DNA of 64,000 nt from the NCBI GenBank assembly GCA_001599355.1, contig BCGQ01000001.1:2793135-2857134 (forward strand), in the 5' to 3' direction. The position numbers and the translations under genes are program-made. Origin of the DNA: Nakazawaea peltata (taxonomy: Eukaryota > Ascomycota > Pichiomycetes > Alaninales > Pachysolenaceae). The first letter of the stretch is position 1; each line of letters starts with the position of its first letter. Positions 31,501 to 40,761 of the stretch are shown piece by piece. The notes under the pieces were generated by a model that did no database searches, had not been told where the DNA came from, and saw only the letters and a program-made list of their open reading frames with translations.

Positions 31501-31818
31501 AAAGATGACTCTCATCAATACTACTATGGAAATACAAGTGCTGATGAAGATGATGAGGAGTTCGATGAGACAGAGTCTCTGTCGTCTGGGGACTTCCTCT
31601 ACATGCGCCAACAATCGCAGAAGTTGCGCAAATACGAGTTTGCTAATTCTAATGTTTCTTATATTGGAAGGTGCGTGAACGAGTGGAATTTAATTGTAGA
31701 TGAGCTTGAAAAGTTCCTTGATAAATACCTCACAGGTGGGGGTGATTTAAGTAGGACTGATCAGCTGGTACCTTATTTGGATTTAGAGTATCCTAATAAG
31801 TCGCTTAATGGATATTAA
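28564..31818 (+). CDS. DUF1765 family protein (function unknown)
   Basis: A large protein of 1084 residues. The frame opens at a TTG; the ATG at 28564 (MGSTSSDHTS) is the first usable start. The N-terminal 100 residues are Ser-rich and disordered. A long helical region (about 95-720) carries the fungal DUF1765 signature, including the WSLILLLLKST and YYHRLICWRLL blocks. Residues about 735-905 are a low-complexity Ser/Pro/Thr insert. The conserved C-terminal part resumes at RPEYRFQLVFNE and ends with YIGRCVNEWNLIVDELEKFLDKYL, a typical family ending. The family is annotated in databases as possible membrane proteins, but I see helical repeats rather than clear membrane spans. Its job is unknown. 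Family assignment rests on recalled motifs. Confidence 0.75.
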   Translation: MGSTSSDHTSDSSSLKSGKSVSLIKHLKRRTESHLSIDEIPQRLVSGSRIASLNSNYINGDMRSVRSSSSLATMSTSTTSLTVTRENNSSPNLTSSNNKKSNELLKKVIRIYKKLDHGLQKFDSKPNGIFKTNILRVTLLPFLRTSSTENNEHLVHVSNFNKQITGTAISCLAKWWSLILLLLKSTQPPMSPSDRAVYLECVSRIITRKEWSLSMAQFQKLLTETLEYSISRLNLKTLSLSISAFVGKVFAYSYFYLPDVSTLLLFLLGVKQISVEQVCKHVPHARDHVTLALPKMFTPQTRHLVGYFGKKNVPRSEKKFLNALIPPARPVAGIVDPKGLWVKRWCSFDSDVFCSFLRHYLNITSQFIAPEVARVTSQSSIPAMAANTSTDTALLAQAPGLMIILAHCYESINDSIMTRCSKNSKLRDAKDVNISFFNNGLANDAKINNKLIDPTTNISNNVIRILQLLRDFLHNSYDEQELLMAPLVIQMFDQVLQSYACTISAYNAEMSGYILDIATEFMMNVVKKSKEKRAPVSYCVSIEWNFWICAIQNMLETSNINSELKLLSTLFNIWDLFPSSYFIQGSNNMPLPKWYINEQEGVKWNVTTWLISLPMFDKYFFHWQPLIRSYYHRLICWRLLVFTNSEITEQDESIRRIIESRLNSVYEHLLELVQGMEGSIPDMSLSTPMANRKIVINRILQSNEFFISDSLLNEVLTLPASTTNNSITRRIHAYEIFDDAIYCSNTTVEPKKGSQRNLSSSSGSSPRLQASRTSSGHSPASSFVGNALKFFKKQTSSLSEETAPPPTIVTEETNLQHPSPGSSSSTSKLSSMLLQSPSSITKTFSSISLSSRSSSPSLMSMSNNTSPPSSSISDISDLESLNYKDDSFNEEDLESVNPPLPPELGKRAPEIGRPEYRFQLVFNENGIQRQLQVIKDTKFIRRVSTADSTNASAMGFTSSGLCDEVPRFVKLPDLDKILRKDDSHQYYYGNTSADEDDEEFDETESLSSGDFLYMRQQSQKLRKYEFANSNVSYIGRCVNEWNLIVDELEKFLDKYLTGGGDLSRTDQLVPYLDLEYPNKSLNGY

Positions 31819-32171
31819 TGCATGATTTAGATACATATTGTAGGAGATGCATCACTGTTTGCACAGAAATGACATAATCTAATTAATACTTTCCCCCTCT
31901 GCCCCCTCTATTGCTGGCCCCTAGCCCTCCCCTTTACCCCTTTTCCTACCCCTTTTCCCTACCCCTTTTTTTTCCTTACATTTTCTATATGATCTTTATT
32001 GACACGTAATTTCTCCAAAATGACAGTCAGCGTTCAACGAATTCACAGCGCTATTTTGTTTTTAATATCGAAAAAACACCAAACGGAAGGGTTATCGCCA
32101 GAGTTGGAGAACAACCGCTGAGTAATCAAAGTAACAAACCTGCTTTGCCTTGTATATATAGTGATTAGTCG
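31819..32171. other. Intergenic region upstream of BRE1 with a C/T repeat
   Basis: Contains an imperfect tandem ACCCCTTTTCC(C)T repeat (about 31935-31972) inside a wider pyrimidine-rich tract (31890-31977). A TATATATA element at about 32152 precedes BRE1 by only about 20 bp. No gene seen. Confidence 0.5.
31935..31972 (+). repeat. Short tandem ACCCCTTTTCCCT repeat
   Basis: Three imperfect copies of a 12-13 base pyrimidine unit, the last passing into a T run. Part of a longer C/T-rich stretch. Confidence 0.6.
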
Positions 32172-34202
32172 ATGAGTGAGATAAAGAGAAGACTCTCAGA
32201 AGACGCCGAGGGTGGCGTCGACAACAAAAGAAGAGCGCTCGAGTCGCTCAGCGAGGATGGGCCTTTGACTCAGGACGATGTCGTATACTTCCAGAAGGAG
32301 CTGATTTGGAGACAAATGAAGTCGTATCGTAAACAGTACGAATTGATTAACCTGCAGTTGGCCAGCCATAAGAAGGAGGCCGCTAAGGATCTGCAAAGGA
32401 TCGCGTTATTAGTCCTGTGGTATAAACAAGTGGTTCTGAGCTTCGATGTGGGTTCCACTGACGCTGTTAACGACAAGTTATTGTCTACTTTGGACAGTTT
32501 CGATGTAGAGGGTGATATTCTGGAGATCAGAGACTCATTTATCAAGGTATTATCGCTGATTAAGAGTGGTCTGAGTGCCGATCAACTGGCTGAGAAGATT
32601 GACCAATTGACCAAAGATCTTGCTACCATTACAGCTTCCAACAGAACCCTTGAGAAGGAGAGTAGTGTTTTGCAACAACAAGTGGATACTTTACAGCTGG
32701 AAATATTGGATATGAATCAAAAGTTGGAGAGATCTAACTCCAAGACCATACAAAGAGTGTTGAATTCTGCAGTAAAAGAGGAAGAACTGCCTGTTGTTCC
32801 AGCTGAGACAGAGATTAAACAAGAGAATGGTGATTCTGGAGATTCTGGTGTGAATAATGAGGAGTTTGAAAAGATGACTCTCCAGTTAAATGAATTACAA
32901 GACGTGAACAGCAACTTGACCAAACAAATTAATGAAGAGCTTGCTATAACCACCAACTTGAAGAAGGAGTTAATGAGTGTTACTTTGAGGTTGACTAATT
33001 TGGCGGAGGAAGATTTAATTAAGAGTACTCTGTATGTATCGTTGAAGCTGGAGAATGCTAGTTTGGCGGCCGAGACCAGTGATTTGAAGTTGAAACTGAA
33101 ACAATATTTCACCAAGATCACAGAGTTAGAAGCCGAGAGACAACAGTTCCAGAACTCCGTCACCAATGAGGCCTCCAAGGTGAAACTGGAAGCTCTTACC
33201 AGTTTAGAGAAACTGGAACAAGATTTAGTAAGAATTAGGACTGCGAGAGATGATTTGATGAGCAAAAATAGTGTATTGAAGAATGAAAAATCGTACAAAG
33301 AGGTGATCGAAGAGATGAAACAGTTGATTGATATTCAAAAGAAAAGAATTGAAGAGTTAACTCTGTCGAAAAAGAGCGTGGTAACCAGCAATGATAGTCT
33401 GAATCTCGATAAAGAGCAGTTGTTGGAACAAAACTCGCTCTTGGAGAACGAATTGAAAGAGGTGGAGATTGCATTCAAGGAAGCACATGAGTTGTCGGTC
33501 AAGAGATTAATAGAGGCCGCCGATACCGCTTCGTTGGTGAATAAATTGAACATTGAAAAGACCAAGGCTGATCAAAAGTATTTCTCAACTATGAGAGTGA
33601 ATGATTCATTGACACAGGAGAATAAAATATCCAAGATGACTATCCAGAAACAACAGGAGTTGATTAACTCGATGAAGGAGGTGGAAAAGAAGCTCGAAGT
33701 GAAGGTGGAGCTCTTGGATTTGAAGTTGAAGGACTTGAAATTCTTGGAGAACAACTTGGCCAATGAAAGCCAGCAATACAAAAAGAAGACAGTAGAGCTG
33801 CAGAAGCGCATCGAGAGTTTATTAGAGCATAACAATAGATTGAAGTCGATTTGTGAGCAGCTGACACTGGAGAAGGAGTCTGAAATTCATTTGAGGAAGC
33901 AAAAGGAAACCGAGAATGCCAGATTGGCCTCCAAATTGAAATCAGTGGAGCTGTTGAATGCCAAATATAAGAGCAACCTGGCCGGAACCCTTCTACAAGA
34001 GGACCAAGAGCTGATTAACACATTGCGTATGATGGTAAAATGCTCAGTTTGCTCCAAGAATTGGAAGGATACTCTGATCAAGAACTGTGGACATGTATTT
34101 TGCCATGACTGTGCTCATGAACGTCTTGCAGCTCGTTTGAGAAGATGTCCATCATGTAACAAACAGTTCAGTGCGAATGATTTGTTGAGTATTCATTTGT
34201 AA
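32172..34202 (+). CDS. BRE1: Bre1, E3 ubiquitin ligase for histone H2B
   Basis: A 676-residue nuclear E3 that, with the E2 Rad6, monoubiquitinates histone H2B in transcribed chromatin. The N-terminus has LTQDDVVYFQKE-IWRQM, the family start that contacts Rad6. Coiled coils fill about 45-615. The C-terminal RING finger begins at C624 (CSVC) and continues CGHVFC, C-x2-C and CPSC, ending with the typical DLLSIHL. Two CTG codons face Ala in S. cerevisiae Bre1: 32301 (QKE-A-IWRQ against QKEALFR) and 34074 (T-A-IKNCGHVFC against MAIKVCGHVFC). The start ATG is supported by these conserved first residues. BRE1 and HIR1 further right both act on chromatin, but they are not adjacent. Confidence 0.95.
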   Translation: MSEIKRRLSEDAEGGVDNKRRALESLSEDGPLTQDDVVYFQKELIWRQMKSYRKQYELINLQLASHKKEAAKDLQRIALLVLWYKQVVLSFDVGSTDAVNDKLLSTLDSFDVEGDILEIRDSFIKVLSLIKSGLSADQLAEKIDQLTKDLATITASNRTLEKESSVLQQQVDTLQLEILDMNQKLERSNSKTIQRVLNSAVKEEELPVVPAETEIKQENGDSGDSGVNNEEFEKMTLQLNELQDVNSNLTKQINEELAITTNLKKELMSVTLRLTNLAEEDLIKSTLYVSLKLENASLAAETSDLKLKLKQYFTKITELEAERQQFQNSVTNEASKVKLEALTSLEKLEQDLVRIRTARDDLMSKNSVLKNEKSYKEVIEEMKQLIDIQKKRIEELTLSKKSVVTSNDSLNLDKEQLLEQNSLLENELKEVEIAFKEAHELSVKRLIEAADTASLVNKLNIEKTKADQKYFSTMRVNDSLTQENKISKMTIQKQQELINSMKEVEKKLEVKVELLDLKLKDLKFLENNLANESQQYKKKTVELQKRIESLLEHNNRLKSICEQLTLEKESEIHLRKQKETENARLASKLKSVELLNAKYKSNLAGTLLQEDQELINTLRMMVKCSVCSKNWKDTLIKNCGHVFCHDCAHERLAARLRRCPSCNKQFSANDLLSIHL

Positions 34203-34634
34203 ATGGGTAATGTATTTTTATATGGATTTATTGTAGGGAGTGTAGGATTTCCGAGGGTATTCCGAGGGTATCCCGTGACAGGTATTTAGTGCAGAGGTAG
34301 AGAGCTGAGATTGAACAGTTGTGCACGACTTTGAATATAGTGTAAAATTTAGTATCGTGTGAATTAATCTGCAGAGTAAATTAAATTACCGGAGAAAGTG
34401 TGGGATCTTGAGATGTGATTGATTTAATTAGGCGGCGAATGCAGATCCGGGATTTGTAGATCAGGGCAACGACATATCCAGTGACAGACCAGTCCAACAG
34501 AGCTGGAAGCTCCCCAGTTACTTTAGTGTGAATGCGCAGGGCAGAGGGGAAGAAAATTAAGCGGTTCTATGGAAAATAACTAGTGAAGGAAAATTATGCT
34601 AATTAAAGATCAAAGTTTAGTATTAAGCACTAGA

Positions 34635-34665
34635 CTTAAGTACTAGCTTAAGTACTAAGCTTAAG
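34635..34665 (+). repeat. Three spaced CTTAAG(TA) units
   Basis: CTTAAG at 34635, 34647 and 34660 (spacing 12 and 13 bp), each followed by TA; the first two share CTTAAGTACTA. Could be a helically phased protein-binding array or chance drift of a short tandem repeat. Confidence 0.6.
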
Positions 34666-34725
34666 TAATCATGACTAGCAGTACAATAACAGTGTAGATC
34701 ATACTCATCTCTCAAGAGAACAATA

Positions 34726-34737
34726 GATTATCTTATC
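34726..34737 (-). promoter_or_regulatory. Overlapping GATA sites upstream of DUR1,2
   Basis: The minus strand reads GATAAGATAATC, two overlapping GATAA motifs about 545 bp before the DUR1,2 ATG. GATA factors (Gln3/Gat1 type) drive nitrogen-repressible genes, including DUR1,2 in S. cerevisiae. Presence is seen; function is inferred. Confidence 0.5.
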
Positions 34738-34923
34738 AGATATCACAAGATACAATAATATCCAACGTCTAATGCCTCCCCTCAATACGTCACCTCTTTC
34801 ACCTCATCGCTCTTCGCTTCCTTCTTTTCCCCAAGGAGATCTCCGAACTGCAAGCCTTATGATCTCATCCCAATAATCGCTGCCCCGTAAAGTTTGTATT
34901 GCCCTGCCAAAAATACAGAGTGC

Positions 34924-34943
34924 GCGAGCTTGCGCAAGCTCGC
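34924..34943. promoter_or_regulatory. 20-bp perfect palindrome
   Basis: Half-site GCGAGCTTGC followed at once by its exact reverse complement. It lies 340 bp before the DUR1,2 start, inside a GC-rich island with a second palindrome, AACGCCGGCGTT at 34964-34975. Confidence 0.55.
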
Positions 34944-35001
34944 CCTCGCATACTCGCGCGGTCAACGCCGGCGTTTTCCCTTTTTAAGTAACAATTTAAA
35001 C

Positions 35002-35021
35002 TTCGGCGGTTTCCCGCCGAA
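35002..35021. promoter_or_regulatory. Inverted repeat with CGG half-sites (candidate zinc-cluster site)
   Basis: TTCGGCGG and CCGCCGAA, 4 bases apart. It contains CGG-N10-CCG (Put3-like spacing) and CGG-N4-CCG, arrangements bound by Zn2Cys6 dimers. It is a candidate inducer-response element for DUR1,2. Confidence 0.45.
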
Positions 35022-35206
35022 ATTCGTAGTGCACCGATTGCCAATTTTCACCCTCATTTAGGGCATTGATAACAACTTTAATACCCTTTTTCGCTATCAA
35101 CACCAAGATGAGCGTGCGATCAATCAAGAGCGAAAAAATCCTCATGCATATCTCATTGGACGCAAGCTTTGATATGCAGCGACTCACTTTTTTTTCCAAA
35201 GTAAAG

Positions 35207-35214
35207 TATATATT
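35207..35214 (+). promoter_or_regulatory. TATA box of DUR1,2
   Basis: TATATATT, 74 bp upstream of the ATG. Confidence 0.5.
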
Positions 35215-35280
35215 GATGATGATCTCCTTGGGTCGAAAAATAAAATCTTGCTGAAATCGTAAAAACACCTTGTAATCACC

Positions 35281-38200
35281 ATGTCTAGTACTATCGGTTG
35301 GACCGTTAAAGATTGGCGTCAATTCCATCTGGACTCTACTCCACAAGAGTCTTATGACAAGTTGACTGCCTTGTTGGCCCTGCAATCGACTGAAGATGCT
35401 GCCTGGATTTCGATCGCTTCCACCGAGGTCTTTGACCACCAATGGAAGATCTTGCAATCGAAACAGAACAAGCACCAGTTGCCATTGTACGGTGTCCCAA
35501 TTGCTGTCAAGGACAATATCGATGCCAAGGGCTTCGCTACCACCGCCGCATGCCCTTCCTTCGAATATTGGCCTGAATCCGATGCCACCACTGTCAAGTT
35601 ATTGAGAGATCTGGGTGCCATCGTCATTGGTAAGACCAATTTAGATCAATTTGCTACCGGTTTAGTCGGTGTCAGATCTCCATATGGTATTGCTAAGAAC
35701 TCTTTCTCCGATAAGCATGTTCCAGGTGGATCGTCCGCCGGTTCTGCCTCTCTTGTCGGAAGAGGTATTGTTCCTATCGCTTTGGGAACCGATACTGCCG
35801 GTTCCGGAAGAGTCCCAGCTGGTTTGAACAACTTAGTCGGTCTCAAACCTACTAAAGGTGTCTTCTCCTGTAAAGGTGTAGTGCCAGCTTGTAAATCTTT
35901 GGATTGTGTTTCTATCTTCTCGTTGACTTTGGCTGATCTGCAAGTCACTTTCGAGATCATGGCTCAACTGGATTTGGACCAAGATGAATATTCAAGAGAA
36001 ATGCCTTCTAACCCATTAGTCAAATTCTCCAAGACTCCAAAGGTCGCTATCCCATCCAATTTGAATTGGTATGGCGAGACCGAGAATCCAAAGCTTTACC
36101 AAAAGGCCGTCGAAGATATCAAGAAAACCGGTCTGGAACTTGTCACTATCAACTGCCAGCCATTGCTCGATTTGGCCAAGTGTCTTTATGAAGGTGCTTG
36201 GGTTTCCGAGAGAACCAGTGCTTGTAAAGATTTCTATACCACTAGCCCTCCAGAGAAGGATTTGGATAAGACTGTAACCTCCATTGTTAAAGGTGGAGAG
36301 AAATTCACTGCCGTAGAAGCCTTCAGATACGAGTACAAGAGACAAGGTATCTTGCAACAGGTTAAGAAATTACTTGAAGGTATCGATTTGCTTCTTGTTC
36401 CTACCTCTCCATTGACTCCAACTATCGAGGAAGTTCTCGCCGAGCCAGTTCTTGTCAACTCCAGACAAGGAGAATGGACTAACTTTGTTAACTTGGCTGA
36501 TATGGCCGCTTTGGCTATTCCAGCCGGTTTCAGATCCGACGGAATGCCTTTCGGTGTCACTTTACTCGCTGCCAAGTTCACCGACTATGCTTTATTGGAG
36601 ATGGCTAACAGATTCTTGAAGGTTGCCTTCCCTGAGAAGAGAACTTTGGGTGCTACTAAGGCTTTGGCTGGACTTGGAGACGAATTATCTCCAGCTATTC
36701 CAAAGCCAGACCTCTCTAAGTCCATTAAGTTGGCCGTTATAGGTGCTCATTTGAGTGGTATGCTGTTGAACTGGCAATTGGAGAAAGTCAATGCCACTTT
36801 CTTGGAAGCCACAAAGACCTCTAAAAACTATAGATTGTATGCCTTACCTGTGACCGGACCTGTTGCTAAGCCAGGTTTAAGAAGAGTCACCGACGCTTCT
36901 GCCGGTGAGCAAATCGAGTTGGAAGTTTACTCTGTTCCAATCGAGAATTTCGGTACTTTCATCGCCATGGTTCCTTCTCCATTGGGTATTGGATCCGTAG
37001 AATTGGAATCTGGAGAAATCGTCAAGTCCTTCATTTGTGAGGAATCCGGTTACACAGAGAGAGGCACTAAGGACATCACCAAATACGGTGGATGGAGAAG
37101 TTACATTGCTCTGCAACAGTCTGGCAAGAAGAAGAAGCCATTTGACACCGTCTTGGTCGCAAACAGAGGTGAAATTGCCGTTAGAATCATCAAGACTTTG
37201 AAGAAACTCGGTATCAAGTCTGTAGCTGTCTATTCTGACCCAGATAAGTATGCTGAACACTCTTTGATCGCCGACGTTGCCGTCCCATTGCACGGTACTT
37301 CTGCTCTGGAGACTTATTTGCAAATTGACAAGATCGTGAAAGCTTGTAAAGACACTGGAGCTCAAGCTGTAGTTCCAGGTTACGGTTTCCTCTCTGAAAA
37401 TGCCGACTTCAGTGACAGACTAGCTCAAGAAGGTATCGTTTTCGTAGGTCCTTCTGGAGATGCTATCAGAAAGTTAGGATTGAAGCATTCTGCTAGAGAA
37501 ATTGCTCAAAAGGCCGGTGTTCCATTGGTTCCAGGTTCCGATTTGATTGCTTCTGCTGCCGAGGCCAAGGAAATCGCTAGAAAATTGGAGTATCCTGTCA
37601 TGGTTAAATCTACTGCCGGTGGTGGTGGTATCGGATTGCAAAAAGTCGACTCCGAGGCCGATATTGAGAAGGTTTTCGAGACCGTTCAACATCAAGGTAA
37701 GGCCTACTTTGGAGATTCCGGTGTCTTCATGGAAAGATTCGTAGAAAACTCTAGACATGTAGAAATCCAAATGTTTGGTGATGGTTATGGTAAGGCTATT
37801 GCTTTAGGAGAAAGAGACTGTTCTTTACAAAGACGTAACCAAAAGATTATTGAAGAGACCCCAGCTCCTAACTTACCTGAGGCCACCAGACAACGTATGA
37901 GAAAGGCTGCCGAACAATTAGGTGCCTCTATGAACTATAAGTGTGCTGGTACTGTCGAGTTCATTTACGATGAGAAGCGTGACGAGTTCTACTTCTTGGA
38001 AGTCAATGCTCGTTTACAAGTCGAACATCCAATTACTGAGATGGTCACCGGTTTGGATTTGGTCGAGTGGATGCTTTACATTGCAGCCGACGATCCACCA
38101 GACTTTTCTCAAGAGATTAAGGTCACCGGAGCTTCTATGGAGGCCAGATTGTACGCCGAGAACCCTGTCAAGGATTTCATGCCTTCTCCAGGTCAATTGA

Positions 38201-40761
38201 CCGACGTCAAGTTCCCATCCTGGGCCAGAGTTGACACTTGGGTTAACAAAGGTACCGTAGTAAGTGCCGAGTACGACCCAACTTTAGCTAAAATTATTGT
38301 ACACGGCAAAGACAGAGCCGAGGCTTTGAGTAAATTGAGACAACTGTTGAACGAGACCGTCGTTTATGGTTGTATCACCAATGTAGACTATTTAAGATCG
38401 ATTGCTAACGCTCCTCTTTTCGAGAACGTTGAATTCCATACCAAGATTTTGGACACTTACGATTACAAGCCAAATGCTTTTGAGATCACTTCTCCTGGTG
38501 CTTACACCACCGTCCAAGACTACCCAGGTAGAGCTGGATTATGGAGAGTCGGTGTTCCACCATCTGGTCCTATGGATGACTATGCTTTCAGATTGGCCAA
38601 TAGAATTGTAGGTAACCACCACAAGGCCCCAGCCATTGAGATCACTTTGAATGGTCCTTCTATTTTGTTCCATCACGAGACCGTCATTGCCGTTACTGGT
38701 GGTGAAGTTCCTATCACCATCAACGGTAAACTGCTGGCTATGTGGGAACCAATTGAGGTCAAACGTGGTGACAAATTGGCTGTTGGTAAGTTGTCCAGTG
38801 GTTGTAGATCGTATTTGTCCATTAGAGGAGGTATCGATGTAACCGAATACTTGGGATCTCGTGCTACTTTTGCACTTGGAAACCTTGGTGGTTACAACGG
38901 TAGAGTCTTGAAGTTGGGAGATGTCTTGTTCTTGGGTCAACCAAACCTTCCTTCTTGTACTTTACCTTCGCCAGTTTCTGCTCCAGCCGCTACTCCAAAG
39001 TCTTTGATTCCTTCTTATCCTCTGAAGGAATGGGAAGTTGGAGTCACTTGTGGACCTCACGGATCGCCAGATTTCTTCAAGCCAGAGTATGTTGGAACTT
39101 TCTTCAGTGAACAATGGAAGGTTCACTACAATTCTAACAGATTTGGTGTCAGATTAATCGGTCCTAAACCACAATGGGCTAGACCAGACGGTGGAGAAGC
39201 CGGTTTACATCCTTCTAATGCTCACGATTACGTTTACTCCCTTGGTGCCATCAATTTCACCGGTGATGATCCAGTTATTTTGACTTGTGATGGTCCTTCT
39301 TTGGGTGGTTTTGTTTGTCATGCTGTCGTAGCTCAGCTGGAGATGTGGAAGATCGGTCAAGTCAAGCCTGGAGATTTGATCAAATTCGTCCCAATCTCTT
39401 ACGATTCTGCTAGAGATTTGAGAAAGCTTCAAGATTCTAACATTGAGTCATTCTCTGGTGAAATTGCCAAGACTTTGAAGCTGTTGGCTGAGCCAGAAAA
39501 CCCAATTTTGAGTACTTTGAAGACCAGTGATTCTGCTCCAATCGTCACTTACAGACAAGCTGGTGACCGTTACATCTTGGTCGAGTACGGAGAAAATGTC
39601 ATGGACTTGAACTTGTCTTACAGAGTTCACAAATTGCAAGAAGTTGTTGCTTCTCATAAGACTATTGGTATTGTCGAGATGTCTCAAGGTGTTAGATCGG
39701 TCTTGATCGAATTCGATGGTTACAAAACTACTCAACAAGAATTACTTGAGACTTTGATTGCCTACGAGAAGGATATTCCTGCTATTAACAAATGGAAGGT
39801 TCCTTCTAGAGTCATCAGATTGCCTATGGCTTTCGAAGACAAGAAGACTTTGGACTCTGTCCAACGTTACCAAGAGACCATCAGATCCAATGCCCCATGG
39901 TTGCCTAACAATGTTGATTTCATTGCCAGTGTTAACGGTATTGAAAGATCTGTCGTTCAAGATATGTTATACAGTGCTAGATTCCTTGTCTTGGGTCTTG
40001 GAGATGTGTTCCTTGGAGCTCCTTGTGCTGTCCCATTAGACCCACGTCATAGATTCCTCGGAACTAAGTATAACCCATCGAGAACCTTTACTCCTAACGG
40101 TACCGTTGGTATCGGTGGTATGTACATGTGTATTTACACTATGGAGAGTCCAGGTGGATACCAATTGGTTGGTAGAACCATTCCAATTTGGGACAAGTTG
40201 GCCTTGGGTGCTCATTCCAAGAAATTCAACGGCAACAACCCATGGTTGTTGACTCCATTTGACCAAGTTGAATTCTACCCAGTATCCGAACTGGAGTTGG
40301 ATGTCTTCTGCGAACAATCGCAACATGGTCACTTTGATGTCGAGATGGTCGATTCCGTATTTGACCATGCCAAATACTTGGAATGGATCCAAGAAAACAG
40401 TCTGTCGATCAGAGAATTCCAACAAAACCAAGGAGGTGACAAGTTGGAAGAGTTCAACAGATTGATCCAAATTCTGAACGAAGAATTGGAACAAAGTGGT
40501 GGTCCTCAATTGAGTGAGGATGAGAAATTACCAGAGGATCTGGAAACCGTCTACTCAGAGTATTCTGGTAGATTCTGGAAACCATTGGTACAAGTAGGAG
40601 ATGTAGTTACTGAAGGTCAAGGTTTAGTTGTTGTGGAGGCAATGAAGACCGAGATGGTGGTTGCTGCACCTTCCGCCGGTAAAGTTTACAAGATTGTACA
40701 CAAGAACGGTGATATGGTAGAAGCCGGAGACATGGTGGTTGTCTTGGAGCCTACCAAATAA
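35281..40761 (+). CDS. DUR1,2: Urea amidolyase (urea carboxylase plus allophanate hydrolase)
   Basis: A cytosolic biotin enzyme of 1826 residues that breaks urea into ammonium and CO2 in two steps using ATP. Domains in order: allophanate hydrolase of the amidase family (about 1-480) with the Lys-Ser-Ser triad K77, S151 and S175; its C-terminal part (to about 610); biotin carboxylase (about 615-1070; RGEIAVRIIKTLKKLG, GGGGIGLQ, EVNARLQVEHPITE); urea carboxyltransferase domains (about 1080-1720); and a biotinyl domain with EAMKTEM, biotin on K1789. Length and order match S. cerevisiae Dur1,2 (1835). Alignment from memory to that protein gives many CTG/Ala matches: codons 111, 676, 1022, 1353, 1732 and 1754 among others. 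Codons are strongly biased, suggesting high induced expression. GATA sites and CGG palindromes upstream fit nitrogen control. Confidence 0.97.
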   Translation: MSSTIGWTVKDWRQFHLDSTPQESYDKLTALLALQSTEDAAWISIASTEVFDHQWKILQSKQNKHQLPLYGVPIAVKDNIDAKGFATTAACPSFEYWPESDATTVKLLRDLGAIVIGKTNLDQFATGLVGVRSPYGIAKNSFSDKHVPGGSSAGSASLVGRGIVPIALGTDTAGSGRVPAGLNNLVGLKPTKGVFSCKGVVPACKSLDCVSIFSLTLADLQVTFEIMAQLDLDQDEYSREMPSNPLVKFSKTPKVAIPSNLNWYGETENPKLYQKAVEDIKKTGLELVTINCQPLLDLAKCLYEGAWVSERTSACKDFYTTSPPEKDLDKTVTSIVKGGEKFTAVEAFRYEYKRQGILQQVKKLLEGIDLLLVPTSPLTPTIEEVLAEPVLVNSRQGEWTNFVNLADMAALAIPAGFRSDGMPFGVTLLAAKFTDYALLEMANRFLKVAFPEKRTLGATKALAGLGDELSPAIPKPDLSKSIKLAVIGAHLSGMLLNWQLEKVNATFLEATKTSKNYRLYALPVTGPVAKPGLRRVTDASAGEQIELEVYSVPIENFGTFIAMVPSPLGIGSVELESGEIVKSFICEESGYTERGTKDITKYGGWRSYIALQQSGKKKKPFDTVLVANRGEIAVRIIKTLKKLGIKSVAVYSDPDKYAEHSLIADVAVPLHGTSALETYLQIDKIVKACKDTGAQAVVPGYGFLSENADFSDRLAQEGIVFVGPSGDAIRKLGLKHSAREIAQKAGVPLVPGSDLIASAAEAKEIARKLEYPVMVKSTAGGGGIGLQKVDSEADIEKVFETVQHQGKAYFGDSGVFMERFVENSRHVEIQMFGDGYGKAIALGERDCSLQRRNQKIIEETPAPNLPEATRQRMRKAAEQLGASMNYKCAGTVEFIYDEKRDEFYFLEVNARLQVEHPITEMVTGLDLVEWMLYIAADDPPDFSQEIKVTGASMEARLYAENPVKDFMPSPGQLTDVKFPSWARVDTWVNKGTVVSAEYDPTLAKIIVHGKDRAEALSKLRQLLNETVVYGCITNVDYLRSIANAPLFENVEFHTKILDTYDYKPNAFEITSPGAYTTVQDYPGRAGLWRVGVPPSGPMDDYAFRLANRIVGNHHKAPAIEITLNGPSILFHHETVIAVTGGEVPITINGKLLAMWEPIEVKRGDKLAVGKLSSGCRSYLSIRGGIDVTEYLGSRATFALGNLGGYNGRVLKLGDVLFLGQPNLPSCTLPSPVSAPAATPKSLIPSYPLKEWEVGVTCGPHGSPDFFKPEYVGTFFSEQWKVHYNSNRFGVRLIGPKPQWARPDGGEAGLHPSNAHDYVYSLGAINFTGDDPVILTCDGPSLGGFVCHAVVAQLEMWKIGQVKPGDLIKFVPISYDSARDLRKLQDSNIESFSGEIAKTLKLLAEPENPILSTLKTSDSAPIVTYRQAGDRYILVEYGENVMDLNLSYRVHKLQEVVASHKTIGIVEMSQGVRSVLIEFDGYKTTQQELLETLIAYEKDIPAINKWKVPSRVIRLPMAFEDKKTLDSVQRYQETIRSNAPWLPNNVDFIASVNGIERSVVQDMLYSARFLVLGLGDVFLGAPCAVPLDPRHRFLGTKYNPSRTFTPNGTVGIGGMYMCIYTMESPGGYQLVGRTIPIWDKLALGAHSKKFNGNNPWLLTPFDQVEFYPVSELELDVFCEQSQHGHFDVEMVDSVFDHAKYLEWIQENSLSIREFQQNQGGDKLEEFNRLIQILNEELEQSGGPQLSEDEKLPEDLETVYSEYSGRFWKPLVQVGDVVTEGQGLVVVEAMKTEMVVAAPSAGKVYKIVHKNGDMVEAGDMVVVLEPTK

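Larger units (their letters stand above)
34203..35280. other. DUR1,2 promoter region rich in palindromes
   Basis: About 1.08 kb between BRE1 and DUR1,2. From left to right: three spaced CTTAAG units (34635-34665), overlapping GATA sites (34726-34737), a 20-bp perfect palindrome, a 12-bp palindrome, an inverted repeat with CGG half-sites, and a TATA box. A 159-codon antisense frame overlapping the start of DUR1,2 has no family features and is treated as chance. Confidence 0.6.

Noticed and set aside
34996-35475. A 159-codon antisense frame overlapping the DUR1,2 start
   Set aside because: It spans the TATA box and inverted repeats and part of it is the mirror of DUR1,2 coding sequence; no motif.
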